A stretch of DNA of 32,731 nt from Actinomycetota bacterium (GCA_009700115.1 WLMU01000014.1:1-32731); one strand, 5' to 3'. Positions 1-9,028 are shown, counted from the first letter of the stretch. The notes: generated from the sequence alone by a model not told the origin. Made by a program: numbers and translations.

Positions 1-705
1 GGCAAGAGCAACGCGCTCGTTCATGAGCGTGGTGATCGCCACACGCCAGCCATCGCCCTCGTCGCCAAGACGCAAGGAATCGTGAATGCGCACGTCGGTC
101 AGGAAGACCTCATTGAATTCCGCTTCACCGGTCATTTGGTAGAGCGGGCGAACATCGACACCGGGGGCATGCATATCCAGAACGAAATAGCTCAGACCCT
201 TGTGCTTTGGAACATCTGGATTCGTTCGAGTCAGAAGCATCCCGTAGTTAGATGTGTGCGCCAACGTCGTCCACACCTTTTGACCGTTGACGACCCATTC
301 ATCCCCATCGCGGACTGCGCGACTCGGAATGCCGGCAACATCGGAACCGTGGGTAGGTTCTGAAAACAGCTGACACCACACATCTTCACCAGTGAAGATT
401 TTTCGGATGTGCTTCTGTTTCAATTCATCACTGCCGTAGGCCAGAACAGTTGGTGCACCCATTCCGATGCCGATCGGGTTGATGCGAAGGTCTTCGTAGT
501 TCACCCCGTGTGAGCGCAGTACTGCATCGATCACAGCTTGCTGGCCACGGTTACCGCCAAGACCGCCAAACTCCTCAGGGAAATGCACCATCGCCAGTCC
601 AGCGTCGTACTGCTTGCTGCGAAACGCGAACTGATCGTCGAGGATGTCTCGGTTTTCCTCAACCAATTCCTCGGCACGCTTGGCCAGATCCTGATCTTCG
701 TACAT
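1..705 (-). CDS. Acyl-CoA dehydrogenase (FadE-like), 3' end cut by window edge
   Basis: This is a flavin-dependent acyl-CoA dehydrogenase, which introduces the alpha-beta double bond in acyl-CoA during beta-oxidation. The first 235 residues are present and the reading frame runs off the left edge. Visible family marks are the N-terminal helical part ending FPEEFGGLGG, the FAD/substrate segment CQLFSEPTHGSDVAG (usual form SEPGAGSDLAG), the beta-domain stretch VNGQKVWTT, the DxxAPGVxVRPL run and EFNEVFLTDVRI, and EGDGWRVAITTLMNER at the edge. The ATG at 705 follows an AGGA four bases upstream, which supports this start. The 117-base gap to the next gene upstream shows no obvious terminator. The fatty acyl substrate cannot be told from sequence. 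The family call is very firm. Confidence 0.93.
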   Translation of the reverse strand, partial: MYEDQDLAKRAEELVEENRDILDDQFAFRSKQYDAGLAMVHFPEEFGGLGGNRGQQAVIDAVLRSHGVNYEDLRINPIGIGMGAPTVLAYGSDELKQKHIRKIFTGEDVWCQLFSEPTHGSDVAGIPSRAVRDGDEWVVNGQKVWTTLAHTSNYGMLLTRTNPDVPKHKGLSYFVLDMHAPGVDVRPLYQMTGEAEFNEVFLTDVRIHDSLRLGDEGDGWRVAITTLMNERVALA

Positions 706-822
706 GCGTCCTCATAGATGTTCGGGAAAGTGTTTCAGCAAGTTCAAACCCCGGGCTCACCCACCTGCTGCAGGTCTGCATCGTGTCACTCAAACTGAGA
801 TTCGACCAGCCAAAGGACCAAA

Positions 823-1497
823 TCAATCGTCTCGTTCAGACCTCGAGAACGAATCATCCGTCGACCATGACTCGAAAGCATTCGTTTGGCGAGACCCGTC
901 CCCTTGCGTCTGATTTCCAGGCTTTGTCGTTGTTGATGAAGGCGGCTTCGCCGTCGTGGTCGTAGGCGACTTCGTGGTTGTTGTCGGCCTTGAGGGTGCC
1001 GTAGTGGTCGTGCTTGGCCCCGAGGCTCCACCCGGACCACCCGGAACCGGACTGCCATTGGCCCCAGGGTCATCCGAAACTGCGGGAGTGCTTGAGGAAC
1101 TCCTCGGGGTTGATCCCCCAGTGGTTCCGCTTCCATTGGTCGAACTGTTCACCGGATTCTGCTGCTTCTCGATCTTCTCTTGGGTCGGGCTCGGAAGATC
1201 GATACCGACCACATGCACCACATCGGCCACGAATTGCTGGACCGGATCGGGAAGATCACCGACAGCAGCAACAGTTATGAGCGCTCCAGCGCCACCCATC
1301 GTGAGCCATCCGATGAGTCCGATAGAGGCCAGGGTGCCAGCGATTCGACGTCCGGCGCGCACAAAACCAAGCGACGATGTTTCAGCGCTGGCCTTTGCCA
1401 TCTCAGGCAAGCGTTCCATGAGCGTGCTGGATGGAGTCGAGAAAGATTCATCGGCTGACCGTTGCATGCGGTCGCGAAGTTTGCGCTTAGAGATCAT
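823..1497 (-). CDS. Membrane-anchored Thr-rich protein, putative partner of the adjacent sigma factor
   Basis: This is a 224-residue protein with a basic cytoplasmic N-terminus (about residues 1-50), one hydrophobic segment (about 52-78), a short conserved-looking stretch LPDPVQQFVADVVHVVGIDLPSP just outside the membrane, and then a Thr/Ser/Pro-rich tail with several TTTT runs. Its ATG overlaps the stop of the sigma-factor gene (ATGA at 1494-1497), so the two are translationally coupled. That arrangement is typical of an ECF sigma factor with a membrane-bound regulator. No HxxxCxxC zinc-finger anti-sigma motif is present, so calling it an anti-sigma factor is inference from context. The low-complexity tail probably sits in the cell wall. 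Confidence 0.75.
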   Translation of the reverse strand: MISKRKLRDRMQRSADESFSTPSSTLMERLPEMAKASAETSSLGFVRAGRRIAGTLASIGLIGWLTMGGAGALITVAAVGDLPDPVQQFVADVVHVVGIDLPSPTQEKIEKQQNPVNSSTNGSGTTGGSTPRSSSSTPAVSDDPGANGSPVPGGPGGASGPSTTTTAPSRPTTTTKSPTTTTAKPPSSTTTKPGNQTQGDGSRQTNAFESWSTDDSFSRSERDD

Positions 1498-2036
1498 GGT
1501 TCGACCGTCGATTCCATGTCTCCATGTGACAACAGTTCACGCAATCGCCTTGAGCACCTATGAATTGCAACTCGGGTTGCGACTTCAGATCTATCGGTGA
1601 CTCGCGCAATTTCCTTCATACTTAATTCAAGAACGAAACGAAGATGCAATAGCGATCGCTGTTCTTCTGTCAGTTGATTCATGGCCACTTCAAGATCCGG
1701 GTCTCCCGATGTCACAAAGATATCGGAGCCCCCTTGAGCTCGGTCATGACTAGCAGTGAACTCAGTCTCGGGTCGACGATCCCGACGACGATGATCGTCG
1801 ACAATTCGTGCGTGGGCGATTGAGAAGACCCACGACCGAAATTGACTATGCGATCCCGAGAAGCTGCCCACACTTCGTGCAACCGTTTCAAGGACCGTTC
1901 CTGTTACATCGTCCGCGTCAGAAACTCCCATTCGTCGCGCGTAACCCGCGATCTGCCCAGAAAACTCCGTGAAGAACCACACCCACGCATCGCTATCCCC
2001 GTCCTTTAGTTGCGCAATACTCGGGCGAGAGGTCAT
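1494..2036 (-). CDS. ECF-type RNA polymerase sigma factor
   Basis: This is a sigma-70 family factor of the ECF kind, with only regions 2 and 4. Region 2 covers DADDVTGTVLETVARSVGSFSGSHSQFRSWVFSIA and the following basic RIVDDHRRRDRR helix. Region 4 has LTEEQRSLLHLRF followed by a helix-turn-helix (MKEIARVTDRSEVATRVAIHRCSRRLREL). I chose the ATG at 2036 (180 residues). A GTG at 2087 would add 17 residues with no domain homology, and neither start has a clear ribosome binding site. A perfect 17-bp palindrome lies immediately upstream of this ATG. The gene is divergent from cydA and coupled by a 4-base overlap to a membrane protein gene that is probably its regulator. The target genes are unknown. 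Confidence 0.88.
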   Translation of the reverse strand: MTSRPSIAQLKDGDSDAWVWFFTEFSGQIAGYARRMGVSDADDVTGTVLETVARSVGSFSGSHSQFRSWVFSIAHARIVDDHRRRDRRPETEFTASHDRAQGGSDIFVTSGDPDLEVAMNQLTEEQRSLLHLRFVLELSMKEIARVTDRSEVATRVAIHRCSRRLRELLSHGDMESTVEP

Positions 2037-2037
2037 A

Positions 2038-2054
2038 AGTGAATCGCATTCACT
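2038..2054. promoter_or_regulatory. Perfect 7-3-7 palindrome between sigma factor and cydA (Rex-like half-sites)
   Basis: The arms AGTGAAT and ATTCACT are exact reverse complements around a CGC centre. The half-sites GTGAA and TTCAC match those of the redox repressor Rex, which controls cyd operons in Streptomyces, but the spacing here is 5 bp where Rex sites have 4. The site is about 95 bp upstream of the cydA start and directly before the sigma-factor ATG. It could therefore act on either gene. A second, weaker palindrome (AGAAG-TG-CTTCT) follows at 2058-2069. Confidence 0.5.
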
Positions 2055-2148
2055 AGTAGAAGTGCTTCTGCAACGTATTCCCTTCACTCAAGTTACTACG
2101 ATCAATGCATCCCACACGGTCTGAAACAGATGGAATGAGGGCAGCTAA

Positions 2149-3558
2149 ATGAGCGTCGAAGTCCTTCACCGCATTCAATTCGCTCTCACCATCTCGTTCC
2201 ATTTCATCTTTCCGCCACTCTCCCTTGGCGTCGGCCTGATCCTCGTAATTTTCGGGATCAAATCAGTCCGAACCAAGGACCCAAAGTGGCGCCAGCTCTC
2301 GATGTTCTGGGTCAAGATTTACGGGCTGATCTTTTCCATGGGAATCGCCACCGGCATTGTCCAGGAATTCGAGTTCGGCACGAACTGGTCGCAGTATTCA
2401 CGGTTCGTTGGCAATATCTTCGGAAGCCTTCTGGCAGCCGAAGGCATCTTTGCCTTCATGCTCGAAGGTGGTTTTTTAGGCCTCATGCTTTTTGGTGGCA
2501 CTCGCCTTGGGAATCGCATGTGGCTGTTCGCCACAACGATGGTCGTCGTTGGCGCGACGTTCAGCGCCACTTGGATCGTCATGGCCAACTCCTGGATGCA
2601 GACCCCACAGGGATTTGAGATCAAAGACGTGGGTCAGGGCCCCCAAGCGTTCATGACGAGTTTTCACGATGTCGTCTTCACCCCTTCTTTCCTTCCTCGA
2701 GTCCTCCACGTGATCGCTGCGTGCTGGATGGTGGGTTCTTCGCTCGTTCTCAGCGTCGGAGCGTTCTACCTGTTGAAAAAGCGACACGTGGAACTCGCGA
2801 AGACAATGATCCGCGTCGCACTCCCCGTTTTCACCGTGGTCGCACTACTTCAGGTCGCAGTATTTGGCGCAAACCAAGCAACTGAAGTAGCAAAAAACCA
2901 ACCTGCGAAGTTGGCATCCATGGAAGGCCTTTACCAGAGCGAATCTTGCGCTCCCATGTATCTCCTGGGGTGGACAAACCCCGACACGGAGACAACTTCC
3001 GGAATCCATATTCCTTGCCTGTTGAGTTTCCTCACCGACAAAAGTTTTGACGCGACTGTGACTGGCCTTGAGGCGACTCCGCGCGACGAGTGGCCAGCAG
3101 TCAACCTTGTCTTCCAAGTGTACCACCTGATGATCAATCTCGGAATGTTGTTCATCCTGATTGGTTTGGTTGCGTGCGGATTCTGGATCTGGAAACGCAA
3201 GATCTGGGACCAACGATGGCTGTTATGGATCCTCGTTTCTTCTGTCGTACTCACCGAGATCGCGACGGAGACCGGTTGGTGGACTGCTGAATTCAGCCGT
3301 CAACCTTGGATCGTTTGGCAGGTACTCAAGACCACCGATGCCTATTCGCCGAATGTTTCGTTCAGTCAGGTCATGTTCTCGATTGTGATGTTCGTCTTGC
3401 TCTACATCACGGTGTTTGTTGTGTTCATCCGACTTCTTGATCGACACATCAAAGAGGGACCACCGCCACCCGTTGATCCCGATGAGACCTCCTCACTCCC
3501 TGACTCCTTCGGTGAAATCTTCCGCCGTCGTTCACGCGTCTCAAGTGGAGGTGATTGA
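2149..3558 (+). CDS. cydA: Cytochrome bd ubiquinol oxidase subunit I (CydA)
   Basis: This is the haem-bearing subunit of cytochrome bd oxidase, which oxidises quinol and reduces O2 to water at the cytoplasmic membrane. It has 469 residues and about nine membrane helices. Ligand positions align with E. coli CydA: H18 (haem b595), H187 and M328 (haem b558), and E98 and E106 in the AAEGIFAFMLEGGF proton/haem region. K254 and E259 lie in the quinol-binding loop. That loop is short, as in the CioA-like type, which explains the length being below the E. coli enzyme's 522. The usual GRQPW motif reads SRQPW at 383-387. The start has a GAGG about nine bases upstream. It is the first gene of cydABDC, and cydB begins just beyond its stop. 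Confidence 0.97.
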   Translation: MSVEVLHRIQFALTISFHFIFPPLSLGVGLILVIFGIKSVRTKDPKWRQLSMFWVKIYGLIFSMGIATGIVQEFEFGTNWSQYSRFVGNIFGSLLAAEGIFAFMLEGGFLGLMLFGGTRLGNRMWLFATTMVVVGATFSATWIVMANSWMQTPQGFEIKDVGQGPQAFMTSFHDVVFTPSFLPRVLHVIAACWMVGSSLVLSVGAFYLLKKRHVELAKTMIRVALPVFTVVALLQVAVFGANQATEVAKNQPAKLASMEGLYQSESCAPMYLLGWTNPDTETTSGIHIPCLLSFLTDKSFDATVTGLEATPRDEWPAVNLVFQVYHLMINLGMLFILIGLVACGFWIWKRKIWDQRWLLWILVSSVVLTEIATETGWWTAEFSRQPWIVWQVLKTTDAYSPNVSFSQVMFSIVMFVLLYITVFVVFIRLLDRHIKEGPPPPVDPDETSSLPDSFGEIFRRRSRVSSGGD

Positions 3559-3560
3559 TC

Positions 3561-4580
3561 ATGTGGCTTCAAACAACCTGGTTCGTTCTCTACGTCGTCA
3601 TCATGAGTGGGTACGTCATCCTCGACGGCTTCGACCTTGGCGTCGGCATGCTCTCGCCGTTCATCGCCCACAATGACCACGATCGACGAATACTGCTGAA
3701 TTCCATAGGCCCAGTATGGGACGGCAATGAGGTATGGCTCGTTCTCGGGGGAGGCGCCCTATTCGCTGCCTTCCCGCTTGTCTACGCATCGTTGTTCAGC
3801 GGCTTTTACCTCGCCATGATGCTTGTACTTCTTGTCCTCATCATGCGCACTGTGGCTATCGAGTTCCGTTCAAAACGGCCAGAGGCTTGGTGGCGTTCTC
3901 TCTGGGATTGGACCTTCACTCTTTCCTCGTACGGAATCACCATCCTTCTTGGCGTCGCATTAGGAAATGTGATTCGGGGAGTGAGCCTTGATCAACACGG
4001 CAACTTGAACGTGAGTCTCCTCGACTTACTCAACCCCTACTCAATTGCTCTCGGGCTTGTTGCTGTCGCAATGCTCTGCCTGCATGGTGCAATCTTCCTT
4101 ACCCAAAAAACCGAAGGTGAGCTTCGCAACACGATCAAGGTACTCATACCGAAATTGCTCGTCGCTTTCTTCATTCTCATGACAGCCCTCATTGCCTGGA
4201 CACTTCTTCGAGACGAACAGTTCACACAGAACTTCAAAGATCGACCATGGACAGCAATCTTCCCAATCTTGGCCTTCGCGTCGATCGCTTCCGCGTGGCT
4301 CTTCGTCCGTCGCGGCGCTTACCTCAGCGCGTTCCTTGCTTCGGCAACCATGATTGCCCTCCTTCTAGGTGCCATTGCTTGCGGGATGTACCCCGTCATG
4401 CTGCGCTCGACAACCAACAGCGCCTATGACCTCACGGTGCAGAACGCATCGGCCGCTAGGGAAACGCTCACAGTGATGTTCGTGATTGCCCTCATCGGAA
4501 TGCCCTTCGTCTTGCTCTACACGGCGGGCGTCTATTACTTCTTCCGCGGAAAAGTCGAACTCGACGACGACAGTTACTGA
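3561..4580 (+). CDS. cydB: Cytochrome bd ubiquinol oxidase subunit II (CydB)
   Basis: This is the second structural subunit of cytochrome bd oxidase, with 339 residues and about eight membrane helices. The N-terminal region carries the family pattern LDGFDLGVGMLSPFI, followed by NSIGPVWDGNEVWLVLGGGALFAAFP and SGFYLAMMLVL, nearly identical in layout to E. coli CydB. The ATG at 3561 is preferred over an in-frame TTG at 3555 because it sits 7 bases after a strong GGAGGTG. The start is 3 bases after the cydA stop, so the subunits are tightly co-translated. No small CydX-like subunit gene is visible after it; cydD follows after 35 bases. Confidence 0.97.
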   Translation: MWLQTTWFVLYVVIMSGYVILDGFDLGVGMLSPFIAHNDHDRRILLNSIGPVWDGNEVWLVLGGGALFAAFPLVYASLFSGFYLAMMLVLLVLIMRTVAIEFRSKRPEAWWRSLWDWTFTLSSYGITILLGVALGNVIRGVSLDQHGNLNVSLLDLLNPYSIALGLVAVAMLCLHGAIFLTQKTEGELRNTIKVLIPKLLVAFFILMTALIAWTLLRDEQFTQNFKDRPWTAIFPILAFASIASAWLFVRRGAYLSAFLASATMIALLLGAIACGMYPVMLRSTTNSAYDLTVQNASAARETLTVMFVIALIGMPFVLLYTAGVYYFFRGKVELDDDSY

Positions 4581-4615
4581 GACCAGACGGCGATCAACGC
4601 GGTACCGTCACACCC

Positions 4616-6265
4616 ATGAGCCCGCAGGAATTGCTGTCACGAGTTCCAAGTGCTCAACGCCTCCACAGAATCGGCGTTCTACTCGGCATTCTCGGTTCTA
4701 TCGCCCTCATCGCGTGGACATTTTCGCTCGCGCGCTCGATGTCTTCACTCTTCGACCACCGATCGTTAACACCCGCACTTATTGGACTTGCAGGCTTTCT
4801 TGCATTGCGCGTTGTATTTCGATTCGCCAGCTCACTATCACTCGCCACCGCAAGTAGTCGCCTCCGCACGAACGTCCGGTCCACCCTCACCGCGCATTGG
4901 GGAGCGGAACAACCGTCATTGACATCGACATCGACCGGCGTCGACAGCACTCTTCTGGGCCCGGGTGTCGATTCACTTGATGACTACATCACCAAGTACC
5001 TGCCAGCGCGGTCGCTTGCCACTGTCATTCCGCTCGTTGTCTTTCTGACGATCGGCGCTCTTGACCCGTGGACCCTGCTCATCTTGCTCTTTGCCGGGCC
5101 GATGCTGATCCTCTTGCTAGCGGTCATCGGCTCTCGCACCCGCGCTCTCGCCGATCAACGTTTTCGCGAACTCGGATGGCTTCGTTCCTTTTATCTCGAC
5201 ATGGTGCGCGGCATTCCAACCCTCAAGGTCTTCGGTCGGGCAACTGAAAGTGTTGGCACGATCGAAGAATTCAGTGATCGTTTTGCACGCACCACAATGA
5301 GTGTTCTGCGCACCGCTTTTCAGACATCGCTAGTCATCGAATGGGCTGCCACTGCGGCAACAGCACTCGTTGCTGTTGAAGTCAGTTTTCGAATGATCGA
5401 CGGAGAAATCGGTTTCACCACAGCTCTTGCGGTATTGATGCTCACTCCCGAATTTTTTGCGCCGCTGCGCAACCTGGCGATCGAATACCACGCCGGACAG
5501 ATGGGAAACGCCGCGCTCGCTCAACTCGCACCACTTGAGCTTCCTGTTGTGCTTTCATCACCAACCGCTCCGGCACCGTCAGCACTTCCCGCGAAACTGG
5601 CGATGATCCGATTCGAGGACGTTTCCTTCGCTTACCCGGGAACCGAAATACTCATTCTCGACCGCGTCTCTTTCACGATCGCAGCTGGTGAGACTGTCGT
5701 CCTTCTCGGGCCTAGTGGTACTGGTAAGACCACGGTTCTAGAACTTCTCCATGGGGAACTCCAGCCATCAGCGGGAAAAATCACGATCGGTAACACGCCG
5801 CTAGGAGATCTCGACCCCGACATGTGGCGGCGAGACATCACCTCGGTTCCCCAAAACCCGTTCATGTTCAGTTGGTCCATCTGCGACAACATCACCCTTT
5901 CAAATCGTGACGCCACCACCGATCAGATCCATGCCGCTCTAAGACTGGCCTTCGCTTCAGATTTCATCGCTGAACTTCCACTTGGGATCGAATCGCCGAT
6001 TGGCGAAGAAGGAACGACTCTCAGCGGGGGCCAACGACAACGTTTAGCGATCGCCCGAGCCCTGCTTCGCGATGCGCCGCTTGTCCTGCTCGATGAGTTC
6101 ACTGCCCACCTTGACCCCGAGACCGAACTCGGACTGATCTCTTCGATTCATCCGTTTCTCCAAGATCGAACCGCTGTCATCGCTGCGCATCGGGAAGCGA
6201 CGCTTTCCCTGGCCGATCGAGTGTTCAGACTCGAAAGCGGGAGCATCGAGGAGGTGTCGCCATGA
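4616..6265 (+). CDS. cydD: ABC exporter CydD, membrane and ATPase domains fused
   Basis: This is one half of the heterodimeric CydDC ABC transporter, which exports thiols (glutathione/cysteine in E. coli) and is needed to assemble cytochrome bd. Residues 1-305 form the type-I exporter membrane domain with six helices. Residues 330-549 form the ATPase domain with Walker A GPSGTGKTT (365-373), Q-loop Q413, signature LSGGQ (469-473), Walker B leading to LLDE (491-494), D-loop HLD (498-500) and H-loop H525. All catalytic elements look intact. The ribosome binding site before the ATG is poor, so translation may depend on cydB. Which half is CydD or CydC follows the usual actinobacterial order cydABDC. 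Confidence 0.93.
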   Translation: MSPQELLSRVPSAQRLHRIGVLLGILGSIALIAWTFSLARSMSSLFDHRSLTPALIGLAGFLALRVVFRFASSLSLATASSRLRTNVRSTLTAHWGAEQPSLTSTSTGVDSTLLGPGVDSLDDYITKYLPARSLATVIPLVVFLTIGALDPWTLLILLFAGPMLILLLAVIGSRTRALADQRFRELGWLRSFYLDMVRGIPTLKVFGRATESVGTIEEFSDRFARTTMSVLRTAFQTSLVIEWAATAATALVAVEVSFRMIDGEIGFTTALAVLMLTPEFFAPLRNLAIEYHAGQMGNAALAQLAPLELPVVLSSPTAPAPSALPAKLAMIRFEDVSFAYPGTEILILDRVSFTIAAGETVVLLGPSGTGKTTVLELLHGELQPSAGKITIGNTPLGDLDPDMWRRDITSVPQNPFMFSWSICDNITLSNRDATTDQIHAALRLAFASDFIAELPLGIESPIGEEGTTLSGGQRQRLAIARALLRDAPLVLLDEFTAHLDPETELGLISSIHPFLQDRTAVIAAHREATLSLADRVFRLESGSIEEVSP

Positions 6266-7938
6266 CATCGAACTCGTCGGGACATGAACTTTTCCGACAA
6301 ATTGGCAAAACCCGTCGCTGGGTTGCGCTCAGCTCGCTGCTCGGGATCATCACGATCGGTTCAAGCATTGGACTTCTCGCCATGGCGATCTACCTGCTTA
6401 CGCGTTCAGCGATACTCGGAAGTGCCGCCTCCCTTTCGCTCACGATTCTTGGGGTGCGCTTCTTCGCCCTGTCTCGAGTTGTCGGACGCTATTGCGAGCG
6501 CTATCTCGGACATCTAGGCACGTTTCGGGTACTCACTCGGCTGCGGGTTTGGTTGTTTGAACGTCTTGTCGAAACCGATGCAACCATTCTCGCTAGTCGG
6601 CGCAGAGGCGATGTTGTCGCTGGACTAGTTGACGATGTTGACGCGATGCAGGAACGCCTCTTACGCGTCTCTAGCCCACCATTTGTGGCGATCGGTACGT
6701 TGACTATCGCTCTCCTCGCGTTGCTCGCGATTGATGTCCGTAGCGCTGTCATTCTCGCTGTATTTTTTCTTATTGGAGCATTGACGCTTCCGCCCCTACT
6801 TTGGTCGCACACGCGGTTACTTTCCGGTCAACTGATCCGACTACGCGCGAGACGGTTGACTGAAGCAACAGAGTTGGTTGACGGTTTGGAAACACTCAAG
6901 ATCTGGGGAAGAGCCGATCGACTCTCAGAGTCGATCGCAGACCTTGACACGCAAGAGGCAGACCTCACACGCAAGCTGGCGCGGACACGAGCAATTCTGG
7001 ATATCGCGGTCGTTGGCCTACCGGGAATATGCGTTCTCACAATCGTTGCTGCGCTCAGATCGGCTGAAGCCTCGATCTCCACTATGTGGTGGCTCACCGC
7101 GACGCCATTGATCGCGCTTGCCTCGTTTGAAGCACTTGGCCCGCTGCTCGCCGCTCCTGACTTTCAGTCACAGACCGATGCCGCCGCGAGCCGAATTCTT
7201 TTCATGGCTAACTCGACAGCGCTCGCTGCTCCAGCAGTTAGAACAGAACAGCCGTCAATCAGGGACATACCAGCGAATCCAGAGATCGAGATATCCAATC
7301 TTTCGTTCTCGTACGGAGAGCAATCACCTGTCTTTCAAAACGCCTCGATCACCATCCCTTTTGGAACAACTGTTGCCATCGCTGCGCCATCAGGCACGGG
7401 GAAATCCACCCTCTTGCACCTTCTCGTAGGGCTTCTCCCCTGCCGCGAAGGAACTCTTTCGATCGGGGGCAGCCAAACCACCGATCTTCGAGACCTGGCT
7501 CGCCCCTGCATCGCTGCAGTCATGCAAGATGACCATGTCTTCGACACAACAATCCGCGACAACCTGCTGGTCGGTGACGGAGACGCTTCGGAAGACCAAC
7601 TCCTTGAGGCATGCAGGATCGCCGGTTTTCAGCCGTTTCTCGATGCTCGACCCGGCGGCCTTGACGCACCGATCGGTGCCAATGGCGATTTACTCAGTGG
7701 CGGCGAGCGTCAACGACTGATGATCGCTCGCGCAGTGCTTTCCGACTCCCCGATCCTCATACTCGATGAAGCAGCAGAACATCTTGAGCCTGAACTCCGC
7801 GCGTCAGTAATCAACGAAATCATCAGTTCACGTCAGAATCGAACCACCGTGATTCTCGCTCACGACGTAGACGCCATCACGCGTGCCGATGTTGTCTACG
7901 AAATCATTAATGGAGCGTTCGTTAAGCGTCAGTCGTGA
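6262..7938 (+). CDS. cydC: ABC exporter CydC, membrane and ATPase domains fused
   Basis: This is the partner half of the CydDC exporter, overlapping cydD by ATGA (6262-6265). It has 558 residues. The membrane domain covers about 1-310 and the ATPase domain about 340-558. Walker A is APSGTGKST (375-383), with Ala in place of the usual first Gly. Q-loop Q422, signature LSGGE (478-482), Walker B ILILDE (498-503) and H534 are present. The D-loop reads EHLEP, so the conserved Asp is replaced by Glu509. CydD keeps its Asp, so the two nucleotide sites are probably unequal. The gene ends the operon, and its stop overlaps by 10 bases the end of the convergent hydrolase gene. Confidence 0.93.
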   Translation: MTSNSSGHELFRQIGKTRRWVALSSLLGIITIGSSIGLLAMAIYLLTRSAILGSAASLSLTILGVRFFALSRVVGRYCERYLGHLGTFRVLTRLRVWLFERLVETDATILASRRRGDVVAGLVDDVDAMQERLLRVSSPPFVAIGTLTIALLALLAIDVRSAVILAVFFLIGALTLPPLLWSHTRLLSGQLIRLRARRLTEATELVDGLETLKIWGRADRLSESIADLDTQEADLTRKLARTRAILDIAVVGLPGICVLTIVAALRSAEASISTMWWLTATPLIALASFEALGPLLAAPDFQSQTDAAASRILFMANSTALAAPAVRTEQPSIRDIPANPEIEISNLSFSYGEQSPVFQNASITIPFGTTVAIAAPSGTGKSTLLHLLVGLLPCREGTLSIGGSQTTDLRDLARPCIAAVMQDDHVFDTTIRDNLLVGDGDASEDQLLEACRIAGFQPFLDARPGGLDAPIGANGDLLSGGERQRLMIARAVLSDSPILILDEAAEHLEPELRASVINEIISSRQNRTTVILAHDVDAITRADVVYEIINGAFVKRQS

Positions 7939-9008
7939 CTGAAGACAAGTTCTAGCGGCGGAGTTGACGCCGTGGCGTAGGTCTGCGTCATGGCATCTGC
8001 CGATCCACCCAATCTCCAGCGGAAATTGAACGCGATTAATCGAGCGACTGCCGGCTCGGTCTCTGGATTGGTTACTGCGCCGAGATGCGATGCGCCTTCG
8101 ACCCCAACCAGCATCGCTGAACCCGGATCATTTCCAACCAACATCTCGGAACTCTCAAACGGGTTGATTTCATCGAATTCCCCATGGATCGCTACCAGCG
8201 GTGGATCACTGGTCGTAAACCATTCACCACCAAACGTGTCGAAGTCCCCTGAAATTGCAACGACGGCCGCAACACGACTGTCGGCATACCGAGGCGCATA
8301 CCCGGCAAGCAACACAGTGACCGCTCCATCTGAATGACCAACAAGTCCCACCGGCCCTGCAGCGATCATTTCCGCTAACTCTGATGGCGCATCAGGGCCA
8401 GTCATTGCGGTGATGAGAAACGAAAGATCTCGAGCTTGTTCTGGAATGTCATATTCATCAGGTGCTCCGTCGAACACGGTGCTTGACATTGGGAACTCTG
8501 GGGCGGCAACTACAAATCCCGATGCAGCGAGATCGTGGAGCAATGATGAATACCGCTGGGAAGAGATATCAAATCCATGTGCAAACAAGATCAGCGGCGC
8601 CGGCTCATATGCAGGAGCGTCAGGGAATTCCTCTTCGCCCGTCATCCCTGGCGTTGGGTAACGAACCGTGACGGTGAGCGGTCGCGTCATCGACGTTTCA
8701 CGATCACCACGAGCTGGGGTCGTTCGAGTGAGATCAGTGAACGTCATCGTCCTGACCCCAACTGCTGACGGTGCATCTGGAGTGACGAAGTCTGTGATCG
8801 TTGGAAGGACTGTCGTCGGTGGCGGGGCGTCAGGGCTGACGGACATCGCTGCTGCGTCAGGAGAGACACTGGCGGAACCTGAGCCTCCCAAGCCGGGTCG
8901 GAAGGCAACAAAGAGCCCCGAGGCAGTAAGGGCCAATAACGCGACCACAACACCGACAACGCGCCACCGACGCGGTCGCGTTGCCGAGGGATGTTTCGAA
9001 GGTGGCAC
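7929..9008 (-). CDS. Exported alpha/beta hydrolase (PAF-acetylhydrolase/dienelactone hydrolase-like)
   Basis: This is a 359-residue hydrolase with an N-terminal membrane/signal segment (about 16-36) and a low-complexity Ser/Pro linker, so the catalytic part acts outside the cytoplasm. It shows the oxyanion region LFAHGFD, the nucleophile elbow GHSDGA with Ser226, a likely acid Asp279 in HGEFDE, and His308 in GASHLG. The substrate is an ester or lipid, not identifiable further. The start is a GTG at 9008 with only a weak ribosome binding site. A CTCACCT-N4-CTCACCT repeat lies 21 bases upstream in the orientation of this gene, suggesting phosphate-responsive control (inference). A clear paralogue lies at 23308-24264. 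Confidence 0.88.
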   Translation of the reverse strand: MPPSKHPSATRPRRWRVVGVVVALLALTASGLFVAFRPGLGGSGSASVSPDAAAMSVSPDAPPPTTVLPTITDFVTPDAPSAVGVRTMTFTDLTRTTPARGDRETSMTRPLTVTVRYPTPGMTGEEEFPDAPAYEPAPLILFAHGFDISSQRYSSLLHDLAASGFVVAAPEFPMSSTVFDGAPDEYDIPEQARDLSFLITAMTGPDAPSELAEMIAAGPVGLVGHSDGAVTVLLAGYAPRYADSRVAAVVAISGDFDTFGGEWFTTSDPPLVAIHGEFDEINPFESSEMLVGNDPGSAMLVGVEGASHLGAVTNPETEPAVARLIAFNFRWRLGGSADAMTQTYATASTPPLELVFSHD

Positions 9009-9028
9009 GACTCAAGAATTACCTACCG

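Noticed and set aside
956-1600. Long plus-strand open frame (214 codons)
   Set aside because: It is antisense to the Thr-rich membrane protein and sigma factor; the repetitive Val/Gly content is the mirror of the Thr codons.
4581-4615. Possible small CydX gene between cydB and cydD
   Set aside because: The 35-base gap is too short and no small hydrophobic frame overlaps the ends.
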